Source of the DNA: SCGC-AAA471-B05 sp032249055
GTDB taxonomy: Archaea > Thermoproteota > Thermoprotei > Gearchaeales > Gearchaeaceae
Direction of reading: 5' to 3'
NCBI GenBank assembly: GCA_032249055.1
Contig: JAVVGP010000063.1
Coordinates: 1-5,474, forward strand
Length of the DNA stretch: 5,474 nt
A program made the translations under genes and the position numbers. Position 1 is the first letter of the stretch. Each line of letters starts with the position of its first letter. This document shows positions 1 through 5,067 of the stretch, piece by piece. A model generated the notes under the pieces. That model had not been told where the DNA came from. It did not search any database and saw nothing but the letters and a program-made list of their open reading frames with translations.

Positions 1-289
1 CTTTAACATCCAAGTTTAAAGCTTTAAGATCAAAAATTAAATAACCAACAAGTTGTCCTGGGCCATGATAGGTTACGTCTCCGCCTCTTTCAACATAATA
101 TATAGGAGCAGCTTTTTCTAAGATGTTTGCTTCGTTTCCCCTTTTTCCAATGGTAAATACATGCTCATGTTGAAGTAAAATTAGGGTTTCTGGAATTTCA
201 TTCTTTAATCTTTTTTCTACTAAAAAGTGTTGCAATTCAAGGGATTTTTTGTATTCAAGAAAATCAAAATTAAGTAAATATCCCTTCAT
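1..289 (-). CDS. lipB: Octanoyl/lipoyl transferase LipB, N-terminal part (runs off the window)
   Basis: This gene encodes the first 96 residues of a LipB-type octanoyltransferase, an enzyme that moves an octanoyl (or lipoyl) group from a carrier to the target lysine of E2 or glycine-cleavage H proteins in the cytoplasm. The family signature RGGDVTYHGPGQLVGY lies at residues 68-83, and LLQHEHVFTIGKRG precedes it at 38-51. The family is normally about 210-230 residues, so a little under half is present; the catalytic Lys and Cys lie beyond base 1 and cannot be checked. The ATG at 289-287 overlaps the TGA of the upstream E3 gene as ATGA, which fixes the start and suggests translational coupling in one operon. 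No Shine-Dalgarno site is visible before it. Bacterial LipB uses acyl carrier protein as donor, so the archaeal donor is unclear. The family assignment is firm. Confidence 0.93.
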   Translation of the reverse strand, partial: MKGYLLNFDFLEYKKSLELQHFLVEKRLKNEIPETLILLQHEHVFTIGKRGNEANILEKAAPIYYVERGGDVTYHGPGQLVGYLIFDLKALNLDVK

Positions 290-1671
290 TTATTTAAAAT
301 ATGTATTGCTTTTTTTAAAGCATTTTCTGCAGCTTCCATTATTGCTTCAGTTAAAGTTGGATGAGGATGCATTACAAAAGATAGATCTTCTAATGTTGCT
401 CCCATTTCAAGAGCTAAAGCAATTTCTCCACTTAAATCTGAAACCCCTTCACCAATAGCTTGCACACCTAATATTACATTTGTTTTTTTATCAGCTATAA
501 TTTTTACAAATCCTTCAGAAGTTCCATAAGCAAGAGCTCTTCCAAGAGCTGTGAAAGGAAACTTGCCAATTAATATTTCTCTATCTTTAATTTCTCCTTC
601 ATTTAACCCTACTGAAACAATTTCAGGATCTGTAAAATATACCGAAGGTATAGCTCTATAATCATAAGCACTTTTTAAACCAGAAATTACTTCAGCAGCA
701 ATAATTCCTTGCTTTGATGCTCTGTGAGCTAAGAAAGGAGGACCTGTTATATCTCCTATAGCATAAATGTTAGAAATGTTTGTTCTTTGAAATTCATCTG
801 TAATTATAAATCCTTTATTGTTCCTAGCTACTTTAACATTTTCAATATTTAAACCTTCAACATTAGGTTTTCTTCCTACACTTAATAAAACTTTATCTAC
901 AATTATTTCTTTAATACCATCCTTGGTATTTACGATAGCTTTTACTTTATCGTTGCTTATCTTTATTTCATTAACAGTAGAGCTTAAGAAGATCTTTGCT
1001 CCTCTTCTTTCCATAGATCTCCTTAAATATTCAGAAACTTCTCTATCAAAACCTGGTAAAAGCTGATCCATAATTTCAACAACATACACATTACTTCCTA
1101 AATTTAAGAAAGCACATCCAAACTCTAAACCTATAGCACCACCTCCTATTATTAATATTTCCTTTGGTATTTCTTTTAATTCCAAGGCATAAGTTGAATC
1201 TATTACATATTTTCCATCAATTTTTATGTTAGGCAATTCAGAAGGTAAAGAACCAGTAGCTATTATTATGTTTTCAGAGTAAATTTCTTCTCCTGTTTCC
1301 CTAATATTTAATTTATTATGATCAACAAAAGAAGCTGTGCCTTTAAAAATTTCAACTGAATATGAATTTAAAAGATAATTAATACCTTTACGTAATCTTT
1401 CAAGAATCTTTTCTTTCCATTCTTGAATTCTTTTAAAATCTAATTTAGGTTCTGAAATTTCTAAACCTATTTCTCTTAACCATTTTATTTTTTTAAATAA
1501 ATGAGCTACATGAATTATTGCCTTTGTTGGAATACAACCATAGTTTAAACATACTCCACCAATTTTATCTTTTTCTATCAAAGCAACTTTTTTACCAAGC
1601 TGACCTAATCTTATAGCAGCTACATATCCTCCTGGTCCTGCACCTACAATCGCAACATCGTATTTTCTCAT
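286..1671 (-). CDS. lpdA: Dihydrolipoamide dehydrogenase (E3)
   Basis: This 461-residue cytoplasmic flavoenzyme reoxidises dihydrolipoamide on E2 or H proteins using NAD+. All class I disulfide oxidoreductase landmarks are present: FAD-binding GAGPGG (10-15), redox disulfide C41/C46 in GGVCLNYGCIPTK, ATGS (138-141), the NAD-site GGGAIG (176-181) ending in acidic E199, which favours NAD+ over NADP+, the second FAD motif YAIGD (303-307), and the catalytic pair H437/E442 in HPHPTLTE. Length is normal for the family. The first ATG (1671) gives the expected short lead into the Rossmann fold. The gene is first in a minus-strand operon with lipB, whose start it overlaps by ATGA, and is divergent from the SIS gene across about 41 bases. 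That context supports a true lipoamide role over mercuric or glutathione reductase. The partner complex (2-oxoacid dehydrogenase or glycine cleavage) is not visible. Confidence 0.96.
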   Translation of the reverse strand: MRKYDVAIVGAGPGGYVAAIRLGQLGKKVALIEKDKIGGVCLNYGCIPTKAIIHVAHLFKKIKWLREIGLEISEPKLDFKRIQEWKEKILERLRKGINYLLNSYSVEIFKGTASFVDHNKLNIRETGEEIYSENIIIATGSLPSELPNIKIDGKYVIDSTYALELKEIPKEILIIGGGAIGLEFGCAFLNLGSNVYVVEIMDQLLPGFDREVSEYLRRSMERRGAKIFLSSTVNEIKISNDKVKAIVNTKDGIKEIIVDKVLLSVGRKPNVEGLNIENVKVARNNKGFIITDEFQRTNISNIYAIGDITGPPFLAHRASKQGIIAAEVISGLKSAYDYRAIPSVYFTDPEIVSVGLNEGEIKDREILIGKFPFTALGRALAYGTSEGFVKIIADKKTNVILGVQAIGEGVSDLSGEIALALEMGATLEDLSFVMHPHPTLTEAIMEAAENALKKAIHILNK

Positions 1672-1712
1672 AAAATGAAATTAATAATAAAAAATAAATA
1701 ATATATTTGAAA
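1672..1712. promoter_or_regulatory. Compact divergent promoter region between the E3 and SIS genes
   Basis: These 41 bases are almost pure A and T and separate two divergent start codons. On the minus strand, TATATTATTTATTTTT (about 1705-1690) lies at the right distance for transcription to begin close to the E3 ATG at 1671. On the plus strand, the A/T run at about 1684-1696 is similarly placed for the SIS ATG at 1713. There is no room for long leaders and no Shine-Dalgarno site, so both messages are probably leaderless or nearly so. The two TATA-like elements overlap. Exact boxes cannot be fixed because the sequence is so AT-rich. Confidence 0.5.
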
Positions 1713-2873
1713 ATGGTAGAAGAAGCAAATATTAAGTACATATTAACAATATTTGATAACATTAGAGCTGTAAATCCTAAGGAAATAGAGTCATTATATT
1801 ACGGTTTATCCTCAGTAAGAGTAATAGTACCTAGTGGGGAAGGAAGATCTAAAGGAGCATTAAGTATAGCATGCAGTGAAATAGCTAAAATGAACAAAGG
1901 TAAAATAATACTTGATAGAAGCGATATTGGATTTCCTGGAAGAGATCTATATGAAGCAGCCCCAGCAATAAGAAATAAATATGGTCCTATGAGTCTTCTT
2001 ATAAATTCAGGAAGCGGAAAAGCACTTATTCCTTTAATAGATGCACAAAAATTAGGTCAATATATAACTGAAACAGGAAACATAAGGGATTATAGAATAG
2101 ATGTTGTTACTTCTGATCCTGAATCACCTATAGGCAAGTTAGGTTCAAGGTACGGCTCCGTAGTTAACTTAAAAGGACAGGTTATATATGAAAACTTTTC
2201 AGAAATTAAAGAATTTAGAGAAACAGGCATTCTTACTGATATTTTTGAACTTGGAAGTTTAGTTTTATATCAAGCTATAGCAGAAGCAATGAATAAAGAT
2301 GCATCAGCGGATGCTATTTTTTCAATAATTGAAAATATATTTAAAGAAATACAAGAAATGCTTGAAGATAAGAATTCTATTGAATTTATAAAAAGAATTG
2401 TAGATGACTTAGAAAAAAGGTCTTTATGCTTTATGGGAGGATTAGGTAGCGGATTAGAAGTAGCAAGAATGACTGCTGTTAGAATAGGTCATATAAAGAG
2501 AGTTTTAGGAGATTCTGTTTATGTAATCAGAGATGTAAACCTTCCTGTACCTAGACCAGGAGATATATTTATCGTTATATCTTATAGCGGAGAAACAGAA
2601 GTTGTTGTAGGTTGGTGCAAAAACTTTAAAAAGATGGGTGGTAAAGTTATATCAGTTGTTGGAAATAAAAATTCCTCAATTTATTCTTTATCAGATTATT
2701 CTTATGTTATAAATTCTCCATATGTTAAAGGAGAACCGAACAGATTTTATCTTAAAGCTGCATTTTTATTAAGTCCTTTACCTTTATTTTTAGCGGAAAG
2801 AATAGAGAAAAGAGGATTAAGATTGCCAGATTATATTTTGCGGTGGTATCACTCAATAATTTCAATTATTTAA
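1713..2873 (+). CDS. Tandem SIS-domain protein, 6-phospho-3-hexuloisomerase-like
   Basis: This 386-residue soluble protein contains two sugar-isomerase (SIS) folds. In the first half, PSGEGRSKGAL (40-50) matches the G-x-GRS phosphosugar-binding turn and INSGSGKAL (97-105) matches the SGSG phosphate loop. In the second half, GGLGSGLEVARMTAVRIGH (242-260) and VISYSGETEVVV (288-299) match the same two motifs. A helical stretch around 196-235 links them. The pattern resembles 6-phospho-3-hexuloisomerase, a single SIS domain of about 180 residues, or archaeal phosphoglucose/phosphomannose isomerase; the substrate cannot be told. It may be an isomerase or a sugar-phosphate-binding regulator. I prefer ATG 1713 over the in-frame TTG at 1707, which adds only two residues. 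It is divergent from E3, and the Trm112-like gene follows after 36 bases. Confidence 0.8.
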   Translation: MVEEANIKYILTIFDNIRAVNPKEIESLYYGLSSVRVIVPSGEGRSKGALSIACSEIAKMNKGKIILDRSDIGFPGRDLYEAAPAIRNKYGPMSLLINSGSGKALIPLIDAQKLGQYITETGNIRDYRIDVVTSDPESPIGKLGSRYGSVVNLKGQVIYENFSEIKEFRETGILTDIFELGSLVLYQAIAEAMNKDASADAIFSIIENIFKEIQEMLEDKNSIEFIKRIVDDLEKRSLCFMGGLGSGLEVARMTAVRIGHIKRVLGDSVYVIRDVNLPVPRPGDIFIVISYSGETEVVVGWCKNFKKMGGKVISVVGNKNSSIYSLSDYSYVINSPYVKGEPNRFYLKAAFLLSPLPLFLAERIEKRGLRLPDYILRWYHSIISII

Positions 2874-2887
2874 AATAAATTATTATT

Positions 2888-2905
2888 TATTATTTTAAAA
2901 TAATA
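2888..2905. repeat. 18-bp perfect A/T palindrome just before the Trm112 gene
   Basis: TATTATTTTAAAATAATA reads identically on both strands and ends four bases before the ATG at 2910. It sits in the 36-base gap after the SIS gene. It could be part of a promoter or a protein-binding site, but its composition is only A and T in a very AT-rich gap, so chance is a serious alternative. No Shine-Dalgarno site precedes the ATG, so the downstream gene may have its own leaderless start here. Confidence 0.4.
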
Positions 2906-2909
2906 TTTT

Positions 2910-3296
2910 ATGAAATATAGATTGCTTGATTTATTAGCATGTCCGCATTGTAAAGATTGGCCTTTAAGTTATATAGTGTTTAATGAAACACATTATGAAT
3001 ATAAAGAATTAAAAGTCCAAACACCTTTTTGTAAGGATTATTGCGGTTTAAAGGTAGATTATTTAAACAAAATAGATATTACAACTATTAATTGCACTGA
3101 ATGCATAAAAAGAGAGATTGTTGAAGGAATTATAATTTGTAATAAATGCAATAGATGGTATCCTATAATTGATGAAATTCCTATAATGTTACCAGATGAA
3201 TTAAGAAATGAAAAAGAAGACAAAGAATTCTTGAAGAAATGGAAAGAAAAAATACCCGAAAAAATACTTATATCTGGTTTACCCTTTCATCTTTAA
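2910..3296 (+). CDS. Trm112-like methyltransferase-activator protein, extended crenarchaeal type
   Basis: This 128-residue protein resembles Trm112, a small zinc-binding hub that stabilises and activates methyltransferases acting on tRNA, rRNA and translation factors. The N-terminal LLDLLACPHC (C11, C14) and the late CNKCNRWYPIIDEIPIMLP (C77, C80; 77-95) are the two halves of the classical Trm112 zinc domain. Between them lies an insertion of roughly 45 residues with two further pairs, C41/C45 and C62/C65, which could bind a second zinc. A charged helical tail (about 96-118) follows. Plain Trm112 is about 60-70 residues in many bacteria and archaea, so this is a long version; I believe such forms occur in crenarchaea. 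It may be cotranscribed with the SIS gene (36-base gap) or have its own promoter. Its stop lies 3 bases from the convergent zinc-ribbon gene. Confidence 0.82.
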   Translation: MKYRLLDLLACPHCKDWPLSYIVFNETHYEYKELKVQTPFCKDYCGLKVDYLNKIDITTINCTECIKREIVEGIIICNKCNRWYPIIDEIPIMLPDELRNEKEDKEFLKKWKEKIPEKILISGLPFHL

Positions 3297-3299
3297 AAA
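3259..3299 (-). terminator. Candidate U-rich termination region for the aIF1/zinc-ribbon operon
   Basis: Read on the minus strand, five T residues (3299-3295) follow directly after the zinc-ribbon stop, and six more (3264-3259) come about 36 bases later. Both lie at the 3' end of, or inside, the convergent Trm112 gene. Archaeal RNA polymerase stops at U-rich tracts without needing a hairpin, so these are plausible but weak sites. Confidence 0.3.
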
Positions 3300-3482
3300 T
3301 CAATTTTCTTCAAACTCTACTAAAATATTTCCTTGATAACCGCATTCTGTACAATAATACATTGGAGGCATTAACCATTCCAATGAATGTAACCTTATAA
3401 TATTTTTACCTTTACAAGAAGGACATCTTAAATCATATCGCTTACCTCTTTTTGCAGATTTAATTATATCTTTTAACGTCAT
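3300..3482 (-). CDS. Small zinc-ribbon protein of unknown function, coupled to aIF1
   Basis: This 60-residue protein has a basic N-terminus (about 4-19, several Lys and Arg) followed by one zinc ribbon with C20/C23 (CPSC) and C44/C47 (CTEC), and an acidic end. The core LEWLMPPMYYCTECGYQGNI (34-53) looks like small archaeal zinc-ribbon proteins that I recognise only as conserved and uncharacterised; some ribbons of transcription factors are similar. I do not assign a function. Its ATG (3482) overlaps the TGA of aIF1 as ATGA, so it is very probably translated by coupling with aIF1, which suggests a link to translation or ribosome work. The basic arm would suit nucleic-acid binding, but that is inference. 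The stop is three bases from the convergent Trm112 stop. Confidence 0.75.
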   Translation of the reverse strand: MTLKDIIKSAKRGKRYDLRCPSCKGKNIIRLHSLEWLMPPMYYCTECGYQGNILVEFEEN

Positions 3483-3787
3483 TCTACAGTAATATTACTT
3501 TCAGGATAACCCATATTAATTAAAATGTTTTTTACATTAATTCTATGATCACCTTGTAATTCGATCTTACCATTTTTATAAGTACCTCCACATGCAAGTT
3601 TTGTTTTAAGTGTACGGGCTATTTCTGGAGCAACATCATCTGATACACCTTCTATTATGGTAACATCCTTACCAAACTTTCTTTTTTCAATTCTTATTCT
3701 AATTCTTTTTTGTTCTTTATCTAATGATTCAAGTATTTCACTAAATTCATCAAGAGATAGATTTTCGCTCAAATTTTCACCCTCCAT
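3479..3787 (-). CDS. Translation initiation factor aIF1 (SUI1 family)
   Basis: This SUI1-fold protein binds the small ribosomal subunit and helps reject wrong start codons during archaeal initiation. Family landmarks are KRKFGKDVTIIEG (35-47) and KLACGGTYKNGKIELQGDH (63-81), ending in the usual short helix and strand (84-102). The 102 residues are normal for archaeal aIF1. The N-terminal arm (1-25) is acidic and lacks the cysteines found in many euryarchaeal versions. The start is uncertain: ATG at 3787 is annotated, but the in-frame TTG at 3772-3770 has GGTGA (3781-3777) four bases ahead and would give 97 residues with the whole SUI1 domain intact. A TATA box about 80 bases upstream predicts a leader of about 50 bases, which fits a Shine-Dalgarno-dependent start. 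It is the first gene of an operon with the zinc-ribbon gene. Confidence 0.95.
   Translation of the reverse strand: MEGENLSENLSLDEFSEILESLDKEQKRIRIRIEKRKFGKDVTIIEGVSDDVAPEIARTLKTKLACGGTYKNGKIELQGDHRINVKNILINMGYPESNITVE
3777..3781 (-). promoter_or_regulatory. Shine-Dalgarno-like GGTGA inside the annotated aIF1 start
   Basis: The minus strand reads GGAGGGTGA from 3785 to 3777, directly overlapping the ATG at 3787-3785, and the TTG codon at 3772 follows four bases after the GGTGA core. GGTGA is the usual archaeal ribosome-binding core. It would serve TTG 3772 rather than ATG 3787, so it bears on which start is used. Confidence 0.4.
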
Positions 3788-3860
3788 GCCTGTTTATTAT
3801 TATTATTCAATATTATGTTATTTGCTTTTTGCATACGTTATTTTAATTTTATTTTTAAAA

Positions 3861-3870
3861 CTTTATAAAT
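3861..3870 (-). promoter_or_regulatory. TATA box for the aIF1 operon
   Basis: The minus strand reads ATTTATAAAG here, a good archaeal TATA box, with an A-rich stretch upstream that could serve as the TFB element. Transcription would begin about 25 bases downstream, near 3840, giving a leader of about 50 bases before ATG 3787. Confidence 0.5.
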
Positions 3871-3936
3871 TTTATTGATGAACAATCTTAAATAGCAATA
3901 AATTTACAAAAAATTAAAAGCTTTCTCTTTAAGAAT

Positions 3937-3947
3937 GGAATTATTCC
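3937..3947. repeat. Interrupted palindrome next to the rpoP TATA box
   Basis: GGAAT-T-ATTCC is an 11-base inverted repeat with a one-base centre, ending three bases before the TATA-like sequence at 3951. Its place is right for a regulator or TFB-contact site, but no factor can be named and the half-sites are short. Confidence 0.3.
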
Positions 3948-3950
3948 TTA

Positions 3951-3959
3951 GTATAAAAA
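3951..3959 (+). promoter_or_regulatory. TATA box for rpoP
   Basis: GTATAAAAA is a good archaeal TATA box. Initiation about 26 bases downstream falls near 3980, which gives a leader of about 13 bases to ATG 3993. A second TATA-like stretch, TTATATTATA at 3962-3971, would instead give a leaderless message starting at 3993. Both predict that the start at 3993, not the in-frame ATG at 3978, is used. Confidence 0.5.
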
Positions 3960-3965
3960 GCTTAT

Positions 3966-3979
3966 ATTATAGCTATAAT
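3966..3979. repeat. 14-bp perfect palindrome at the predicted rpoP transcription start
   Basis: ATTATAGCTATAAT is a perfect inverted repeat lying between the rpoP TATA box and its ATG, across or just before the predicted transcription start. This is a common place for archaeal repressor sites. The GC centre makes it somewhat less likely to be chance than pure A/T palindromes. Confidence 0.4.
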
Positions 3980-3992
3980 GAATTTTTTAATC

Positions 3993-4151
3993 ATGACAGA
4001 ATATCAATGCATAAAGTGTGGTAAAAAAATAACTTATGAAGAAATTAAAGAAAGAAGCATAATCGTAAGAAATTTCTCATGTATTTATTGCGATTCAAAA
4101 ATTTTAATCAAAAGTAAAAGACCTGCTGCGAAAATAATAAAAGCTGATTAA
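3993..4151 (+). CDS. rpoP: DNA-directed RNA polymerase subunit P (Rpo12)
   Basis: This 52-residue protein is the archaeal counterpart of eukaryotic Rpb12, a small zinc-binding subunit on the RNA polymerase assembly platform. It begins MTEYQCIKCGKKI with C6/C9, has the second pair C30/C33 in FSCIYCDSKIL (28-38), and ends with the basic tail SKRPAAKIIKAD (41-52), where the R-P pattern is typical of the family. The length is normal for archaeal RpoP. An in-frame ATG at 3978 would add five residues (MNFLI), but the family usually starts a few residues before the first Cys, and the TATA boxes favour 3993. The gene stands alone on the plus strand, divergent from aIF1, with one base between its TAA and the stop of the convergent ureohydrolase gene. 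Confidence 0.93.
   Translation: MTEYQCIKCGKKITYEEIKERSIIVRNFSCIYCDSKILIKSKRPAAKIIKAD
4131..4142 (-). terminator. Candidate U-rich terminator for the ureohydrolase, inside rpoP
   Basis: The minus strand reads TTTTATTATTTT beginning 10 bases after the ureohydrolase stop. It overlaps the last codons of rpoP, which encode the Lys-rich tail. This suits archaeal U-tract termination, though the tract is interrupted. Confidence 0.35.
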
Positions 4152-4152
4152 C

Positions 4153-5067
4153 TTAGCTTTTAGGTTTTATTTTTTTATAAAGAAGACTAACACATTCAAA
4201 AATTATTTTAGAAGCTAATATTGAAGTCAAACCATTATCGTATAATGGTGATACTTCTACAATGTCAAGTCCCTCTACTTTTTTATCCAAAATGTTTTTA
4301 ACAATATCTAAAAAATCCTTAAAACTTATCCCATAAGGTTCAGGCGTTCCTACGCCAGGTGCAATAGAAGGGTCAAAAACATCCATATCTACTGAAATGT
4401 AAATTTTTTTCGAAGAATTTACAATATGAGATAATTCATTTATCACATCTTTTTTATTTTCATCTATTTCTTCCATTGAGAATATTTTTAAATCATGCTT
4501 CGTAGCAAAATTAAATTCTTCCTTTGAAAAAGCTCTGCTACCAATATATATAATATTTTTGATTCCTAAATCTTCATAAATTCTCCTCATAATAGTTGCA
4601 TGACCATATTTTATGCTTATAGGATACTCGTCTCTTAAATCCAGATGAGCATCAAAGCATATTATTGTATCAGGTTTTATGCTCCTTACAATTCCGTAGG
4701 TTATTGAATGTTCTCCTCCTATACAAACTGGTATTTTATTTTCTCTTTTAATATCTTCTATAACTAAAGAAATTCTTCTTAATGCTTCTTCAATTTTGAT
4801 TCCAACTACATCTATATCTCCTATATCATAAAAATCAACATCTTCGAAATACATCTTAGATAACAAACAATAAGTCTCTATATTTATTGATACATCTCTA
4901 ATATAAGAAGGAGCAAACTTTGTACCTGGTCTGTAAGTAATCGTATTTTCATAAGGAATACCAATTATTACATACTTTGCTTCTTTAAAAGATTTTTGTA
5001 TTCCGCAGAATTCCTTATATAATTTATTTATAAAAAAATAACTAGGGAATTTAATATCTATACTCAC
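4153..5067 (-). CDS. speB: Agmatinase-family ureohydrolase
   Basis: This 304-residue cytoplasmic enzyme belongs to the arginase/agmatinase family, which uses two Mn ions to remove urea from guanidino compounds. The metal ligands are all present: H120 in GGEHS, D139/H141/D143 in FDAHLD, and D227/D229 in SVDMDVFDPSIAPG; E271 of EVSP is also kept. RPGTKFAPSYIR (46-57) and HATIMRRI (156-163) look more like agmatinase than arginase. The likely reaction is agmatine to putrescine, but some archaeal members act on N1-aminopropylagmatine on the way to spermidine, and sequence alone does not separate these. It starts with GTG at 5067, which overlaps the TGA of the upstream membrane-protein gene as GTGA; no clear Shine-Dalgarno site is seen, so coupling is likely. 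Length is normal. It is convergent with rpoP, with one base between the stops. Confidence 0.92.
   Translation of the reverse strand: MSIDIKFPSYFFINKLYKEFCGIQKSFKEAKYVIIGIPYENTITYRPGTKFAPSYIRDVSINIETYCLLSKMYFEDVDFYDIGDIDVVGIKIEEALRRISLVIEDIKRENKIPVCIGGEHSITYGIVRSIKPDTIICFDAHLDLRDEYPISIKYGHATIMRRIYEDLGIKNIIYIGSRAFSKEEFNFATKHDLKIFSMEEIDENKKDVINELSHIVNSSKKIYISVDMDVFDPSIAPGVGTPEPYGISFKDFLDIVKNILDKKVEGLDIVEVSPLYDNGLTSILASKIIFECVSLLYKKIKPKS
4165..4176 (+). terminator. U-rich terminator for rpoP, inside the ureohydrolase gene
   Basis: TTTTATTTTTTT begins 14 bases after the rpoP stop, the longest T tract near any stop codon in the window. It is the complement of the codons for the Lys-rich C-terminus of the ureohydrolase. 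Archaeal polymerase terminates at such tracts. Confidence 0.5.

Larger units (their letters stand above)
3788..3992. other. Divergent intergenic region between aIF1 and rpoP
   Basis: These 205 bases are the largest non-coding stretch in the window. They hold the aIF1 promoter on the minus strand, the rpoP promoter on the plus strand, four TTA repeats (about 3793-3807) in the aIF1 leader, a repeated AAAAGCTT at about 3916 and 3956, and two palindromes near the rpoP TATA box. I found no convincing small-RNA or tRNA gene and no further open frame of note. Confidence 0.7.

Noticed and set aside
249..458. 69-codon plus-strand open frame
   Set aside because: It is antisense to the C-terminus of E3 and the start of lipB; its Leu-rich, low-complexity translation is a shadow of those genes.
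818..1066. 82-codon plus-strand open frame with hydrophobic stretches
   Set aside because: It is fully antisense to the well-supported E3 gene, with composition typical of a reverse-strand shadow.
1707..1712. TTG at 1707 as start of the SIS gene
   Set aside because: It adds only two residues before the ATG at 1713 and has no ribosome site; the ATG is the simpler choice.
3488..3499. 12-bp palindrome AGTAATATTACT
   Set aside because: It lies in the coding end of aIF1, is short and almost all A/T, and has no promoter nearby; chance is likely.
3793..3807. TTA repeat in the aIF1 leader as a functional microsatellite
   Set aside because: Only about four units in a very AT-rich leader; not beyond what composition would give.
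3657..3878. 73-codon plus-strand open frame ending in a hydrophobic segment
   Set aside because: It is antisense to the aIF1 N-terminus and continues into the AT-rich leader; it has no promoter or family resemblance.
3870..3990. Possible C/D-box small RNA from TTGATGA near 3875
   Set aside because: The first base does not fit the RUGAUGA box C, and no CUGA box D follows at a suitable distance.
3978..3992. In-frame ATG at 3978 as the rpoP start
   Set aside because: The added MNFLI is not expected in RpoP, and the codon lies inside the palindrome at or before the predicted transcription start.
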